Source of the DNA: Tannerella sp.
GTDB taxonomy: Bacteria > Bacteroidota > Bacteroidia > Bacteroidales > Tannerellaceae
Reading direction: 5' to 3'
Assembly: GCA_031261145.1 (NCBI GenBank)
Contig: JAISJX010000344.1
Span: 1 to 10,719 of the forward strand
Length of the DNA stretch: 10,719 nt
A program made the translations under genes and the position numbers. This document shows, piece after piece, positions 1 through 7,928 of the stretch. Under the pieces are notes generated by a model, which worked only from the letters and a program-made list of their open reading frames with translations, had not been told where the DNA came from and made no database searches. Positions within the stretch are counted from its first letter, which is position 1, and every line of letters begins with the position of its first letter.

Positions 1-760
1 GGGAGAAGTTGAGCCATTCAAAGTCCAGCAGGTAGCCGGTCTTGACGCCCTCCTTCGACTGGATGCCCCCGTAGGCGCGAAGCGTTTGATTGACCTGATT
101 GGTCTCGCGGTCAAGCAAACTGTCCGATACTCCAACGGAAGAGTAAGGGTTGATTAAATACAGGGGCGCCCCGTAATAATTAAATGCCGTATAGCCGTAG
201 TTGGCTCCCAGATGCAGGGCGCTTTTGTCAAAGAGATGGAGGAAGCCAAGCCCTCCGAGATTGTCGTTCAATTTGGCTTTCTGCTTTTCCGGCAATCCTG
301 TTGTTTGGTCGGAAAGATATGCGTCTGTTCCGGAGAAGTCCACATTTCCGTTGGTCGAATGGTGCGTGAAAAAGAGGTTGAGTTTATTCGACGCATCATC
401 CAGGAGATGGTATCCCAAATCACCGTTCAAGTTCATAAACATGCCGCCGCCGAAATGGAAATACCCGCGGCGTTTGTTATAAGGAATCTCCGTCATGATA
501 TCGCCGGACGGCAACAGCGTGATTTCTTTTTTCGGGTCGGTAGCGATGGTAAAAGGAGAATAGTCAATCGGGCGTTTCGTCACCACGGGTTCTTTCACTT
601 CCGGGAGCCGGTTCACCTTGTTTGCATCCTGAACAGTCGGGTCGTATTCGCGCTCCAACGTCATTTCGCGAGACAACTTATTATCTTCCTGTGCGTTTAC
701 AACGAAACCGCAGCCCAGCAAAGTCACTACAGTCAAAACTTTTATCTTATTCGTTCTCAT
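1..760 (-). CDS. Outer-membrane beta-barrel protein, TonB-dependent-receptor-like (3' end outside window)
   Basis: The reading frame is open from the ATG at 760 to the window edge, giving 253 residues without a stop; the C-terminus is missing. Residues 1-24 form a signal peptide (MRTNK, hydrophobic VLTVVTLLGCGFVV, then NAQ), so the protein is exported. Residues 33-72 contain a conserved-looking periplasmic stretch (EREYDPTVQDANKVNRLPEV) that I recall from Bacteroidales proteins annotated as TonB-dependent receptors. From about residue 93 the sequence alternates aromatic and polar residues with Gly-rich turns (GYFHFGGGMFMNLNGDLGYH, LHLGANYGYTAFNYYG), as in outer-membrane beta strands. No plug domain is visible in this part. 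It starts 5 bp after the stop of the TPR gene, so the two are almost certainly co-transcribed and probably work together. The family name is from memory of similar proteins and the exact function is unknown. Confidence 0.75.
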   Translation of the reverse strand, partial: MRTNKIKVLTVVTLLGCGFVVNAQEDNKLSREMTLEREYDPTVQDANKVNRLPEVKEPVVTKRPIDYSPFTIATDPKKEITLLPSGDIMTEIPYNKRRGYFHFGGGMFMNLNGDLGYHLLDDASNKLNLFFTHHSTNGNVDFSGTDAYLSDQTTGLPEKQKAKLNDNLGGLGFLHLFDKSALHLGANYGYTAFNYYGAPLYLINPYSSVGVSDSLLDRETNQVNQTLRAYGGIQSKEGVKTGYLLDFEWLNFS

Positions 761-765
761 TACGT

Positions 766-3700
766 TTATTTCTTTAGTTTACCTAATCGTTCTTCTATCA
801 TACCGGTAATATCATCTTTACCCTTGTAGTTTTTCTGTAAGCTCGTCAGATATTGACGTGCCTGAAAATCATCTCCTTTACGGATATAAACGTCCGACAG
901 GAGGATGAAACCCCGCGCCAGCCAGTATTGATGAGTCGTCCCTTTCTGGATGAAATCCATCAGTTCTTTTTCGGCTTTATCCGTTTCATTTTTATCATAG
1001 TAGTATTTCGCTAACAGATATTTCGATTCGGCGCCATAGACTGTCCGCGTGTCTTTGCTCAAGGTCTGCAAATCTGCTTCGGCTTTGGAATCTTCTTTCA
1101 GTGCGATGTGCGATTTGGCGCGCAGGTAGCGGGCTTCGGTCGCAATTTCCGGCGATAGCTTCGCATTTTTCAGCAATTCGTTGGCCGCATCCAGCGCCTC
1201 GGCATGTTGGTTGGTGAATTGTGCGCAACGCATCAGACCCAACTTGGCCGCTTCGCGATTATCGGTCGATTCGGCGATGGATTGCAGTTGTTTGAAACTT
1301 TTCATCGCAGCCGCATAATCCTTTGTTACATATTCGATTTCGGCTTTACGCGCCCACGCATCTTCTATAAATCGCGTGTCGCCGCTTGAAATCACATCTT
1401 CGTACTGTTGTTTCGCTTCCGCGTATTCTTTCTTCGAGAAAGCGATGGTTCCCAGATAATAGTTTGCATTCGAGCTAAATGCGCCATGAGGGAAGGAACT
1501 CAGGTAATTCCGCAGGCTTCTGCGCGCCGCATCTTCGTTGTCGCCGCGAAGGAACTGTTTCTCAGCCGCGAAGTAGGTCAGCGAATCCTGTTCGCTTACT
1601 TCAAAATGAATATTACCACCGAGCGAATTGACGTAGGCCGCATACGAAGCGACGTCGTTCATATCGACATAGACTGATTTCAGGTCTTGTATGGCCGTGA
1701 CGGCTTCTTCGCTGCCCGGGAAGTTACTTATAACCTGTTTATAAGCGCTTACGGCTTTTTCCGGCCGGTTGCTGTTGTAATAAAGCAGTCCTAACTGAAG
1801 ACCGGCTTTGCGTGCCAGACTGCTCTGCGGCGATCGGCCAATCAGTTGATTGAAGTCATTCTCCGCCATATTGTAGTTTTCCAGAAGCACATACGTACGT
1901 CCTTTCTCATAGAGTGCATTGACGATGTACTGCGATTCGGGATAATTGCGGATGAGTTGCTCCATCATATTGATTTTCCCCTGGTAATCTTTTTGCAACC
2001 CCAGCACAAATCCTTTCTGGTAAGTGGCGTAATCGCCGGAGGACGGTTGCAGGGAGGCCGCTTTTGAATAGTTTTCTTCGGCGGCGGAGAACTGGCGGTT
2101 ATAGAACAGGCAGTCCCCGATCCGGTTGTAAGCGTCCGCATACGAGGCGGCAGATGAATTTCTTTCCAAATTGACATATTGACGGAACGTACTCAACGCC
2201 TGACCGTAATCCTGTAGCTTGAAAAAGCTGTATCCCAGATTATAATTGGCCAAGGCATACGTTTCGGTCGAATGCGATTGCGCTTGTCGCAGGTATGATT
2301 GATAATCGGAAACCGCCTGGTTGAAATTATTGGTGCGGTAATACGATTCGCCCCGCCAGAAACGGGCTTCCTCTTGAATTTCCGGATCGTAATGTCCCAT
2401 CGTGATGGCCTGCGTGAAATACTCAATCGCATCTTCCTGATTCTGATCGGTGAAGGCTTTTGTTCCTAATTGGAATATGATGTTTTGCTTGGCCGAATAG
2501 ATTTTGGCATTTGGCTGGTGAATCTTGTTGATAGAGGTCAATGCCGCATCGTAGTTTTTGGTAGTCAGGTAGATTTCCACAAGGTAGTCATTTACCCGGT
2601 CTGCATATTGCGACTGCGGGAAGTTATTCAGAAAATCCTCAAAAATCGTGACCGACTCCCCGAATCCCGAAAACGAAGTCTCGTGGATAATCAGGGCGTA
2701 GTTGTACATGGCCGCTTCCTGTATTTGTTTGTCGAACGTCGTCGTCGCAGCCAGTTCAAAGGCCATGCGGGCATTGTTCTTGTCATTGAGTTTCAGGTAG
2801 CTCTGTCCGAGGTACATATAAGCGTTCTGCGTCGTCGCATCTTCTGCGTGGACGGTTTCGGAAAACGACTCGATCGCTTTTTTGTAATTTCCTTTATTAT
2901 AATAGCAAACGCCTAACAGATAGAGGTCTCCCCGTAACGGTTCGTCCGCCTCATCAACATAATTTTGCAGCATGGTGATCGCTTTCGCCTGATCGCCCTG
3001 GTGAAAGTACGCATTTCCCAATATCCGGTATATCTCCACATTGTTTATACTGTTCGGGTAAGCCTCCAGCAATTCTTCGCCGCCGGTGATTACTTTATCG
3101 TATTTGCCTTGCATATAGTAAATCTGGGCGATATAATAAAGTGACTGTTCGCGGTATAGCGGGTTATCTTTCAGTTGGAGAAATTCATTCATCGCAGTTG
3201 TGTAATCGCCCGTCGTGTAGTCAATATAAGCCACATAGTAAGAAGCGGCTTCGCGGTAAGTCGTTCCAATCTGCTGAACCCTTGCAAAATAACCGCGTGC
3301 AGTTTTCGCGTCTCCCGTTTGCAGCAGCGAGAAGGCCAAACGGAAAGCGTAGGCTTCCTGCTCTTCCAGACTGAGCAAATCGATATTCGATTTATTCAGC
3401 CATTCGATAGCCGATTCATACTGACCTTCCGCAAAATAAGCGGAGCCGAGCAGAAAACACACCTCGTTTTGATGGCGTGTATCGGGATATGTGTTCAGAT
3501 ACTGTTCCAGCACATTGACGGCGTCTTTATGTCCTTGTAAAAAAACGATATACGCCAACATGTAATCCGCTTCCTGAATCAAATCCTTATTCGCGGATTG
3601 CCCTTTGAAAGCGTTAAGTTTATCGACGCAACCGGGATAGTTCCGCAAGTCGAAAAATTCTTTGCCTTCCAGAAACAACCTGTCCGGTGATTCGAATTGA

Positions 3701-3768
3701 TACGAACGTTGTCCTTCCATCCTCAGGATTCCCATTATCAGGCACAACAAAATGAATGTTCTTTTCAT
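766..3768 (-). CDS. Large secreted tetratricopeptide-repeat protein (1000 aa)
   Basis: Residues 1-20 are a signal peptide (MKRTF, LLCLIMGIL, ending MEGQ), so the protein acts in the periplasm or at the outer membrane. Nearly the whole mature part consists of TPR helical hairpins. Examples are YFAEGQYESAIEWL (about 111-124), YYMQGKYDKVI (217-227), YFHQGDQAKAITML (254-267), YYNKGNYKKAIESF (289-302), FFKLQDYGQALSTF (515-528), YYNSNRPEKAVSAY (663-676), FSKKEYAEAKQQYE (777-790) and YYYDKNETDKAEKEL (922-936). More than a dozen repeats can be recognised. A stretch around 700-735 breaks the pattern and may separate two superhelical domains. TPR arrays bind other proteins and no catalytic motif is visible. 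The outer-membrane protein gene follows after 5 bp, suggesting that this is a scaffold or assembly partner for that barrel. The start is supported by the signal peptide and the -7 box just upstream. The fold is certain; the role is inferred. Confidence 0.9.
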   Translation of the reverse strand: MKRTFILLCLIMGILRMEGQRSYQFESPDRLFLEGKEFFDLRNYPGCVDKLNAFKGQSANKDLIQEADYMLAYIVFLQGHKDAVNVLEQYLNTYPDTRHQNEVCFLLGSAYFAEGQYESAIEWLNKSNIDLLSLEEQEAYAFRLAFSLLQTGDAKTARGYFARVQQIGTTYREAASYYVAYIDYTTGDYTTAMNEFLQLKDNPLYREQSLYYIAQIYYMQGKYDKVITGGEELLEAYPNSINNVEIYRILGNAYFHQGDQAKAITMLQNYVDEADEPLRGDLYLLGVCYYNKGNYKKAIESFSETVHAEDATTQNAYMYLGQSYLKLNDKNNARMAFELAATTTFDKQIQEAAMYNYALIIHETSFSGFGESVTIFEDFLNNFPQSQYADRVNDYLVEIYLTTKNYDAALTSINKIHQPNAKIYSAKQNIIFQLGTKAFTDQNQEDAIEYFTQAITMGHYDPEIQEEARFWRGESYYRTNNFNQAVSDYQSYLRQAQSHSTETYALANYNLGYSFFKLQDYGQALSTFRQYVNLERNSSAASYADAYNRIGDCLFYNRQFSAAEENYSKAASLQPSSGDYATYQKGFVLGLQKDYQGKINMMEQLIRNYPESQYIVNALYEKGRTYVLLENYNMAENDFNQLIGRSPQSSLARKAGLQLGLLYYNSNRPEKAVSAYKQVISNFPGSEEAVTAIQDLKSVYVDMNDVASYAAYVNSLGGNIHFEVSEQDSLTYFAAEKQFLRGDNEDAARRSLRNYLSSFPHGAFSSNANYYLGTIAFSKKEYAEAKQQYEDVISSGDTRFIEDAWARKAEIEYVTKDYAAAMKSFKQLQSIAESTDNREAAKLGLMRCAQFTNQHAEALDAANELLKNAKLSPEIATEARYLRAKSHIALKEDSKAEADLQTLSKDTRTVYGAESKYLLAKYYYDKNETDKAEKELMDFIQKGTTHQYWLARGFILLSDVYIRKGDDFQARQYLTSLQKNYKGKDDITGMIEERLGKLKK

Positions 3769-3789
3769 CTGACTAAAAATTTATTTCGA

Positions 3790-3797
3790 CAAAGGTA
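3790..3797 (-). promoter_or_regulatory. Bacteroidetes-type -7 promoter box for the TPR/outer-membrane operon
   Basis: Read on the minus strand this is TACCTTTG, a full match to the TAnnTTTG -7 consensus of the primary sigma factor in Bacteroides. It lies 21 bp before the TPR start codon, leaving a short A/T-rich leader. A matching TTTG -33 box is not evident at the expected 19-20 bp further upstream, where the sequence reads CCTGC, so the promoter may be weak or assisted. Confidence 0.5.
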
Positions 3798-3954
3798 AGT
3801 ATCTTTTCCCGAAAAAGCAGGAGGTTTTTTGTTATTTATTTGTAATCGTTCAGGGCCGGTACATTAAAATCGCTGTTTTGGAATGAATAGAAACCTCATT
3901 TTTACCCGATTCAAAGAACAAAACGATCTCCGTAGCGCAGCATTTTCACCGAAT

Positions 3955-3995
3955 TGTCCCCGGACGGAAAGCGAAAGGCTAACATCGTCCGGACA
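3955..3995. promoter_or_regulatory. Two GTCC/GGAC palindromes, possible distal activator sites
   Basis: TGTCCCCGGACG (3955-3966) and CGTCCGGACA (3986-3995) are short inverted repeats sharing the TGTCC/GGACA half-site seen in variant form in the stronger palindromes downstream. Their internal spacing (2 and 0 bp) differs from the 4 bp of those sites. They lie about 115-145 bp upstream of the predicted sigma-54 start, within the usual range for enhancers. Assignment to the same regulator is tentative. Confidence 0.3.
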
Positions 3996-4000
3996 GCCCG

Positions 4001-4036
4001 GTGTTCGATTTCGAACACACTGTCCGAAAACGAACA
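4001..4036. promoter_or_regulatory. Tandem palindromes, predicted enhancer sites of an NtrC-type activator
   Basis: Site 1 (4001-4018) is a perfect inverted repeat, GTGTTCGA-TT-TCGAACAC. Site 2 (4021-4036) is TGTCCG-AAAA-CGAACA, the same TGTYCG-N4-CGAACA layout with one mismatch in the arms. The centres are 19 bp apart, nearly two helical turns, as expected for dimers binding side by side on one DNA face. A third right half-site, CGAACA, lies at 4047-4052 with a poor left arm. The centres fall about 98 and 79 bp upstream of the predicted start of the sigma-54 promoter, where bacterial enhancer-binding proteins usually bind. No regulator gene lies in this window. Confidence 0.6.
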
Positions 4037-4080
4037 CTTTTGAAAACGAACATCCATTCATAATCAGCAATTTGTATTTT

Positions 4081-4096
4081 TGGCACGAACTTTGTT
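4081..4096 (+). promoter_or_regulatory. Sigma-54 (-24/-12) promoter of the adaptor-permease operon
   Basis: The sequence TGGCACG-AACT-TTGTT matches the sigma-54 consensus TGGCACG-N4-TTGCW at every defined position except C to T in the -12 GC pair, with exact -24/-12 spacing and a T-rich run upstream. Counting from the -12 position, transcription should start near 4107. Such promoters need an ATP-driven activator bound upstream, and the palindromes 80-100 bp upstream fit that. The start falls between two candidate ATGs (4100 and 4124) and so favours the second. Confidence 0.75.
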
Positions 4097-4123
4097 AGTA
4101 TGTATCGTAAAAAGAATACGACT

Positions 4124-5368
4124 ATGGATCGGGAAATACCGAAAGAAGTAAAAAGAAAAGAATTGCGCCGGCAAATCATCCGAATCGGACTCGGAGCCGG
4201 GGCGGCAGTGGCAGGGATAACGTTGGTGATATCGCTGATGCAAACAAGCCTGAACCGGAAAGACCTTCATTTATCGATCGTGGATAAGGGGTTGATTGAG
4301 GTTTCGGTGAATGCCTCCGGCAAGGTGGTACCGGCTTTTGAGGAGATTATCAATTCGCCCATCCAATCCCGCATTGTGGAGGTTTATAAGAAGGGCGGCG
4401 ATGTTGTGGATGAGGGTACGCCTATCCTGCGGTTGGATTTGCAGTCGGCCGAAACCGATTACAAGAAACTGTTGGACGAAGAAATGATGAAGCAACTCCA
4501 GTTGGAACAATTGCGCGTGACGAACCGCAGCAAACTCTCTGAGATGGAAATGAGACTGAAAGTATCCCGTATGGAGCTGAACCGCAAAGAGGTGGAACTT
4601 CGTAACGAGCACTATTTAGACAGCCTCGGCGCCGGTACGACCGACAAAGTGCGTCAGGTGGAGTTGAGCTACAATGTCGGGCAGCTTCAGTTGAGCGAAG
4701 ACGAACAGAAATACCAAAATGAAAAGGCTTTAGCCGAAGCAGACCTGAAAGTGAAAGAGTTGGAATTTGCTATTTTCCGTAAAAGTATGGCCGAGATGAA
4801 GCGGACGCTGGAAGATGCACAGATTCGTTCGCCACGCAAAGCCGTTCTTACGTATGTGAACAACGAAATAGGCGCACAGATAGGGCAGGGGAGCAGGGTT
4901 GCTATTGTTTCCGACCTGTCGCATTTCAAAGTGGATGGCGAGATTGCCGATTCCTACGGCGACCGCATTGCCGTGGGAAGCCGCGCCGTAGTGAAAATCG
5001 GCAGCGACAAACTGAACGGAATGGTCAGCGACGTGACGCCCCTGTCGCGCAACGGAGTGATTTCCTTCACCGTCCGTATAGACGAAGACAACCATCCCCG
5101 TCTCCGCTCCGGCCTGAAAACCGACGTATATGTAATGAATGCCATCAAGGAAGATGTACTGCGCATTGCCAATACATCTTATTATGTGGGAAAAGGCGAA
5201 TACGAACTGTTTGTCGTCAATGGCGACCAGTTGCTGAAACGCAAGGTGATATTGGGCGACAGTAATTTCGAGTACGTGGAAGTAGTGAGCGGTCTGCAAC
5301 CGGGCGATGAAGTCGTTGTTTCGGATATGGTGAATTATCAGGGAAAGAATAAGCTAAAGATTAAATAG
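4124..5368 (+). CDS. HlyD/MacA-family periplasmic adaptor (membrane fusion) protein
   Basis: This 414-residue protein should link the inner-membrane permeases to an outer-membrane channel of TolC type. It has a basic N-terminus (KEVKRKELRRQIIR), one membrane anchor at about 20-40, a split biotinyl-lipoyl domain (about 57-105, and 233-263 with the GAQIGQGSRVAIVSD segment), and a long heptad-rich alpha-hairpin between them (about 106-232). A beta-barrel follows (about 264-340, GVISFTVRIDEDN, RLRSGLKTDVYV), then a membrane-proximal domain ending GLQPGDEVVVSD. The order and length are typical of MacA-like adaptors. An in-frame ATG at 4100 would add eight residues, but it lies upstream of the predicted transcription start, so 4124 is chosen; the leader before it is A-rich. 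The stop is one base from the next ATG, implying translational coupling to the first permease. Substrate unknown. Confidence 0.9.
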   Translation: MDREIPKEVKRKELRRQIIRIGLGAGAAVAGITLVISLMQTSLNRKDLHLSIVDKGLIEVSVNASGKVVPAFEEIINSPIQSRIVEVYKKGGDVVDEGTPILRLDLQSAETDYKKLLDEEMMKQLQLEQLRVTNRSKLSEMEMRLKVSRMELNRKEVELRNEHYLDSLGAGTTDKVRQVELSYNVGQLQLSEDEQKYQNEKALAEADLKVKELEFAIFRKSMAEMKRTLEDAQIRSPRKAVLTYVNNEIGAQIGQGSRVAIVSDLSHFKVDGEIADSYGDRIAVGSRAVVKIGSDKLNGMVSDVTPLSRNGVISFTVRIDEDNHPRLRSGLKTDVYVMNAIKEDVLRIANTSYYVGKGEYELFVVNGDQLLKRKVILGDSNFEYVEVVSGLQPGDEVVVSDMVNYQGKNKLKIK

Positions 5369-5369
5369 A

Positions 5370-6623
5370 ATGATAAAGCAGTATTTCAAACAAGCTCTAC
5401 AGATGCTGAGGGAGAACCCTTTGGTGAGTGTTATCTCTATTGTGGGGACGGCCTTGTCCATTTCGATGATTATGGTGATTGTGCTCGTCTTCCGGATTAA
5501 TGTAGCCGAGTACAAACCCGAATCACACCGGAACCGTATGCTGTTCGTATCCGGTACACGGGCGTATGGTGAAAACAATTCGAATAACGGCCAGATGTCT
5601 GCCGAGGTAATTAAAGCGTGTTTTTATTCGCTCCAAGTCCCTCAGGCAGTAACAGGGATTCGTTCGGATACGCGCCCCATCTCACTTCCTGCCAAGAGGC
5701 TATTCAAAGAGTATCAAGTAACCTATACCGACGCCGGATTCTGGAACATATTTGATTTTACGTTCCTGCATGGACAACCTTTTACGGAAGCCGATTTCCA
5801 GTCCGCTATTCCGAGAGCCGTCATAACAAGCGAGGTGGCTACCCAACTGTTTGGAACCGACGATGCCATCGGGCAAACCCTTGTTTTGGATTATACCTCC
5901 TATACCGTTGCCGGTATCGTTGAGCCGGTCAGTACGGCTGCTCAACATGCTTATGCAGAGGTCTGGATTCCCTATACTACCAATGCCGCTTTAATGGAGA
6001 ATCCGTATCACGAAGGCATAAGCGGCAGCTTTAGTACAATGATACTGGCACATAGCGCCTCTGATTTTGAGAAAATAAAAGAAGAACTGAGCCAAACGAC
6101 CGAAAGATACAACGGGAGTAAACGCGATATGAAAGTTAGTTTCATGAATAATCCCATTACCCAAATGGATATAGCTGCCGGTTCAAACGGATTCAGGAAA
6201 GTGGCTTTGTCGGACTATTTCCTGGGTATGGGCTTCCTGCTGTTGTTCTTGCTCCTTGTGCCGGCGCTGAACCTGACGGGAACGATTCAATCGTCCGTGC
6301 AGAAACGGCGGGCTGAGATAGGGATTCGGAAAGCGTTCGGGGCTACGTACCGGACATTAGTCGGGCAAATCATAGCCGAAAATATGCTGACTACGCTGAT
6401 TGGCGGGCTGTCCGGGCTGGCGCTCTCTTTCATCCTGCTTCCCGTCTGCAAATCGTTTATGCTGACGGATGAAACGGTCTTTACTGCGGAAATGCTGTTT
6501 AAACCGGAGTTGTTTGTTGCAGCGCTTTTCTTTGTGCTGGCGCTTAATGTACTGAGTGCAGGCGTTCCGGCGATACGCATCTCCCGCCGGAATATTGTAG
6601 AAGCATTAAAGGATGCAGAATAA
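5370..6623 (+). CDS. ABC transporter permease A, MacB/FtsX type
   Basis: This 417-residue inner-membrane protein has the four-helix MacB/FtsX plan: TM1 at about 18-42, a large periplasmic MacB-like domain (about 44-282, with YTDAGFWNIFDFTFLHGQPF and PRAVITSEVATQLFG), then TM2 about 283-305, TM3 about 338-360 and TM4 about 381-400. The FtsX coupling motif EIGIRKAFGA (316-325) follows TM2, and the protein ends with the family's short cytoplasmic tail (RISRRNIVEALKDAE). Such permeases use ATP hydrolysis by a partner ATPase to move their periplasmic domains rather than to carry substrate through the membrane. It starts one base after the adaptor stop. Its closest relative in the window is the gene at 7929, with which it shares an exact 40-bp start. 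No ATPase domain is fused, unlike classical MacB. Confidence 0.9.
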   Translation: MIKQYFKQALQMLRENPLVSVISIVGTALSISMIMVIVLVFRINVAEYKPESHRNRMLFVSGTRAYGENNSNNGQMSAEVIKACFYSLQVPQAVTGIRSDTRPISLPAKRLFKEYQVTYTDAGFWNIFDFTFLHGQPFTEADFQSAIPRAVITSEVATQLFGTDDAIGQTLVLDYTSYTVAGIVEPVSTAAQHAYAEVWIPYTTNAALMENPYHEGISGSFSTMILAHSASDFEKIKEELSQTTERYNGSKRDMKVSFMNNPITQMDIAAGSNGFRKVALSDYFLGMGFLLLFLLLVPALNLTGTIQSSVQKRRAEIGIRKAFGATYRTLVGQIIAENMLTTLIGGLSGLALSFILLPVCKSFMLTDETVFTAEMLFKPELFVAALFFVLALNVLSAGVPAIRISRRNIVEALKDAE

Positions 6624-6645
6624 TCACTTGATAAAACCGAATAAA

Positions 6646-7911
6646 ATGATAAAACAAATTTTGAAAATAATTTGGGCGCAACGCAAAAGCAACGGCTGGA
6701 TATATGCCGAACTGGTTTTGGTTCTCTGTGTGCTGTGGCTTTTGGCCGATATTTCGTATGTAGATTTGCGCACCTACTATTCGCCTTTGGGGTATGATAT
6801 AACGAATACATGGCGATTCAAGCTTAGCAAACTCAATCCTCAATCGCCCGCCTACGTGCCGGAAGAGGCTTATACCTCCGACCCGGCAAGCGACCTCCTG
6901 CAATTAACCTCACAGATACGCCAAAATCCAATGGTAGATGCTGTCTGCATCACGTATTATTCCTGCCCTTATTCGTTTGGCAATTCCTGGGTAAACATCC
7001 GTCCTGTAGATGGAGATACCCTTCTGGCATCTCAAGAGAGCTTTCAGGTAAGGCGCGTAACAAAGGAATATTTCGATGTGTTCAGTGTAAAGGATGTGGA
7101 GGGAAATTCGATTACGGCTCAACTCGAAGGGTTGGTTAATCCTATTGTTATCACTAAAGATATGGAAAAGGAATTTTTTCATGATCAATCCGGTCGCGGC
7201 AGGAAAATTCGCTACGAACATGGAGGAGAAGAAATGCTCATTGCGGCTGTTTCAACTCCTATCCGTACAGACGAATTTGTGAAAAGCGCCCCTGCTTTTT
7301 ATACAGTAGCAACAGATAGCCAGTTAAATAGTTTAATAGAGAGTTTTGGCGCCGATCAGGCCGAACTCTGTGTTCGCATGAAACAAACTCTCTCGCAAAA
7401 CGAAATGAATAACTTCTTAGAGGAGATGGGAGACCGCCTCACGGTCAATAACCTCAATGTCTATGGCGTACGCGCCATTGCCGACATCAGGAAGCAGTTG
7501 CTGAAGAACCGGGAAGCCGACCGGATTAAACGAAGCGTCGTGATGGGATTCCTGTTAGTCAATGTCTTCTTCGGGATTATCGGCACGTTCTGGCTGCGCA
7601 CACAGCACCGGCGGGGCGAAACCGGCATACGGATAGCTTTGGGAGCTAACCGGTTTACACTGAAAGCGGGACTGTATGGCGAAGGGCTTTGCCTCCTGTT
7701 GCTCACCCTGCCATTTACCCTGCTGTTTATGATTAATATGCAGGCTATGGATATGCTTGATACATACCGTCAGGCATACACCCTCCTCCGCTTCCTGGCA
7801 ACATTCGGCGGAACCTACCTTATCATGGGCGCCATGATCTGCCTCGGCATCTGGTTCCCTGTACAGAAAACAAGCCGGATAGCGCCGGCGGAAGCGTTAC
7901 ATTATGAATAA
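6646..7911 (+). CDS. ABC transporter permease B, FtsX type
   Basis: This 421-residue four-helix permease belongs to a subfamily distinct from A. TM1 (about 18-36) follows a short conserved amphipathic start, IIWAQRKSNGWIYAEL. The periplasmic domain spans about 38-297; TM2 is about 298-317, TM3 about 344-364 and TM4 about 383-404. The FtsX motif appears as ETGIRIALGA (325-334) after RTQHRRG, and the tail is PVQKTSRIAPAEALHYE, typical of the family. The ATG at 6646 is chosen because it aligns with the start of paralogue B' (MIKHLLKIIW); an upstream ATG at 6613 would overlap the stop region of gene A and add eleven residues without homology to B'. The gap to gene A is 22 bp. It may pair with A as a heterodimer, as LolC/LolE do, but that is inference. 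Confidence 0.88.
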   Translation: MIKQILKIIWAQRKSNGWIYAELVLVLCVLWLLADISYVDLRTYYSPLGYDITNTWRFKLSKLNPQSPAYVPEEAYTSDPASDLLQLTSQIRQNPMVDAVCITYYSCPYSFGNSWVNIRPVDGDTLLASQESFQVRRVTKEYFDVFSVKDVEGNSITAQLEGLVNPIVITKDMEKEFFHDQSGRGRKIRYEHGGEEMLIAAVSTPIRTDEFVKSAPAFYTVATDSQLNSLIESFGADQAELCVRMKQTLSQNEMNNFLEEMGDRLTVNNLNVYGVRAIADIRKQLLKNREADRIKRSVVMGFLLVNVFFGIIGTFWLRTQHRRGETGIRIALGANRFTLKAGLYGEGLCLLLLTLPFTLLFMINMQAMDMLDTYRQAYTLLRFLATFGGTYLIMGAMICLGIWFPVQKTSRIAPAEALHYE

Positions 7912-7928
7912 ATAAATAATAAGTGATT

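Larger units (their letters stand above)
3769..4123. other. Divergent intergenic control region
   Basis: This 355-bp gap separates the divergent TPR/outer-membrane unit from the adaptor/permease unit. The left 30 bp carry the leftward promoter. From about 3955 to 4096 lie palindromic sites and the rightward sigma-54 promoter. Between about 3800 and 3950 I see no gene, RNA or clear repeat. Small open frames on both strands here have no coding character and run through the palindromes. Confidence 0.7.

Noticed and set aside
212..829. 205-codon open frame on the plus strand opposite the outer-membrane gene
   Set aside because: It lies antisense to a frame with a signal peptide and beta-barrel pattern, has no recognisable domain, and spans the junction of two genes in a tight operon.
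2470..2916. 148-codon plus-strand open frame
   Set aside because: It is entirely antisense to the TPR gene, whose repeats are continuous through this part; composition is that of a shadow frame.
3883..4098. 71-codon plus-strand frame, and overlapping minus-strand frames at 3864-4070 and 3979-4179, in the intergenic gap
   Set aside because: They run through the palindromes and the sigma-54 promoter, lack a convincing ribosome site and show no domain or hydrophobic pattern.
4730..5299. 189-codon minus-strand frame
   Set aside because: It is antisense to the well-supported adaptor gene and has no recognisable features.
6613..6645. Upstream ATG giving permease B eleven extra residues
   Set aside because: The extra residues have no counterpart in B', which begins at the equivalent of 6646.
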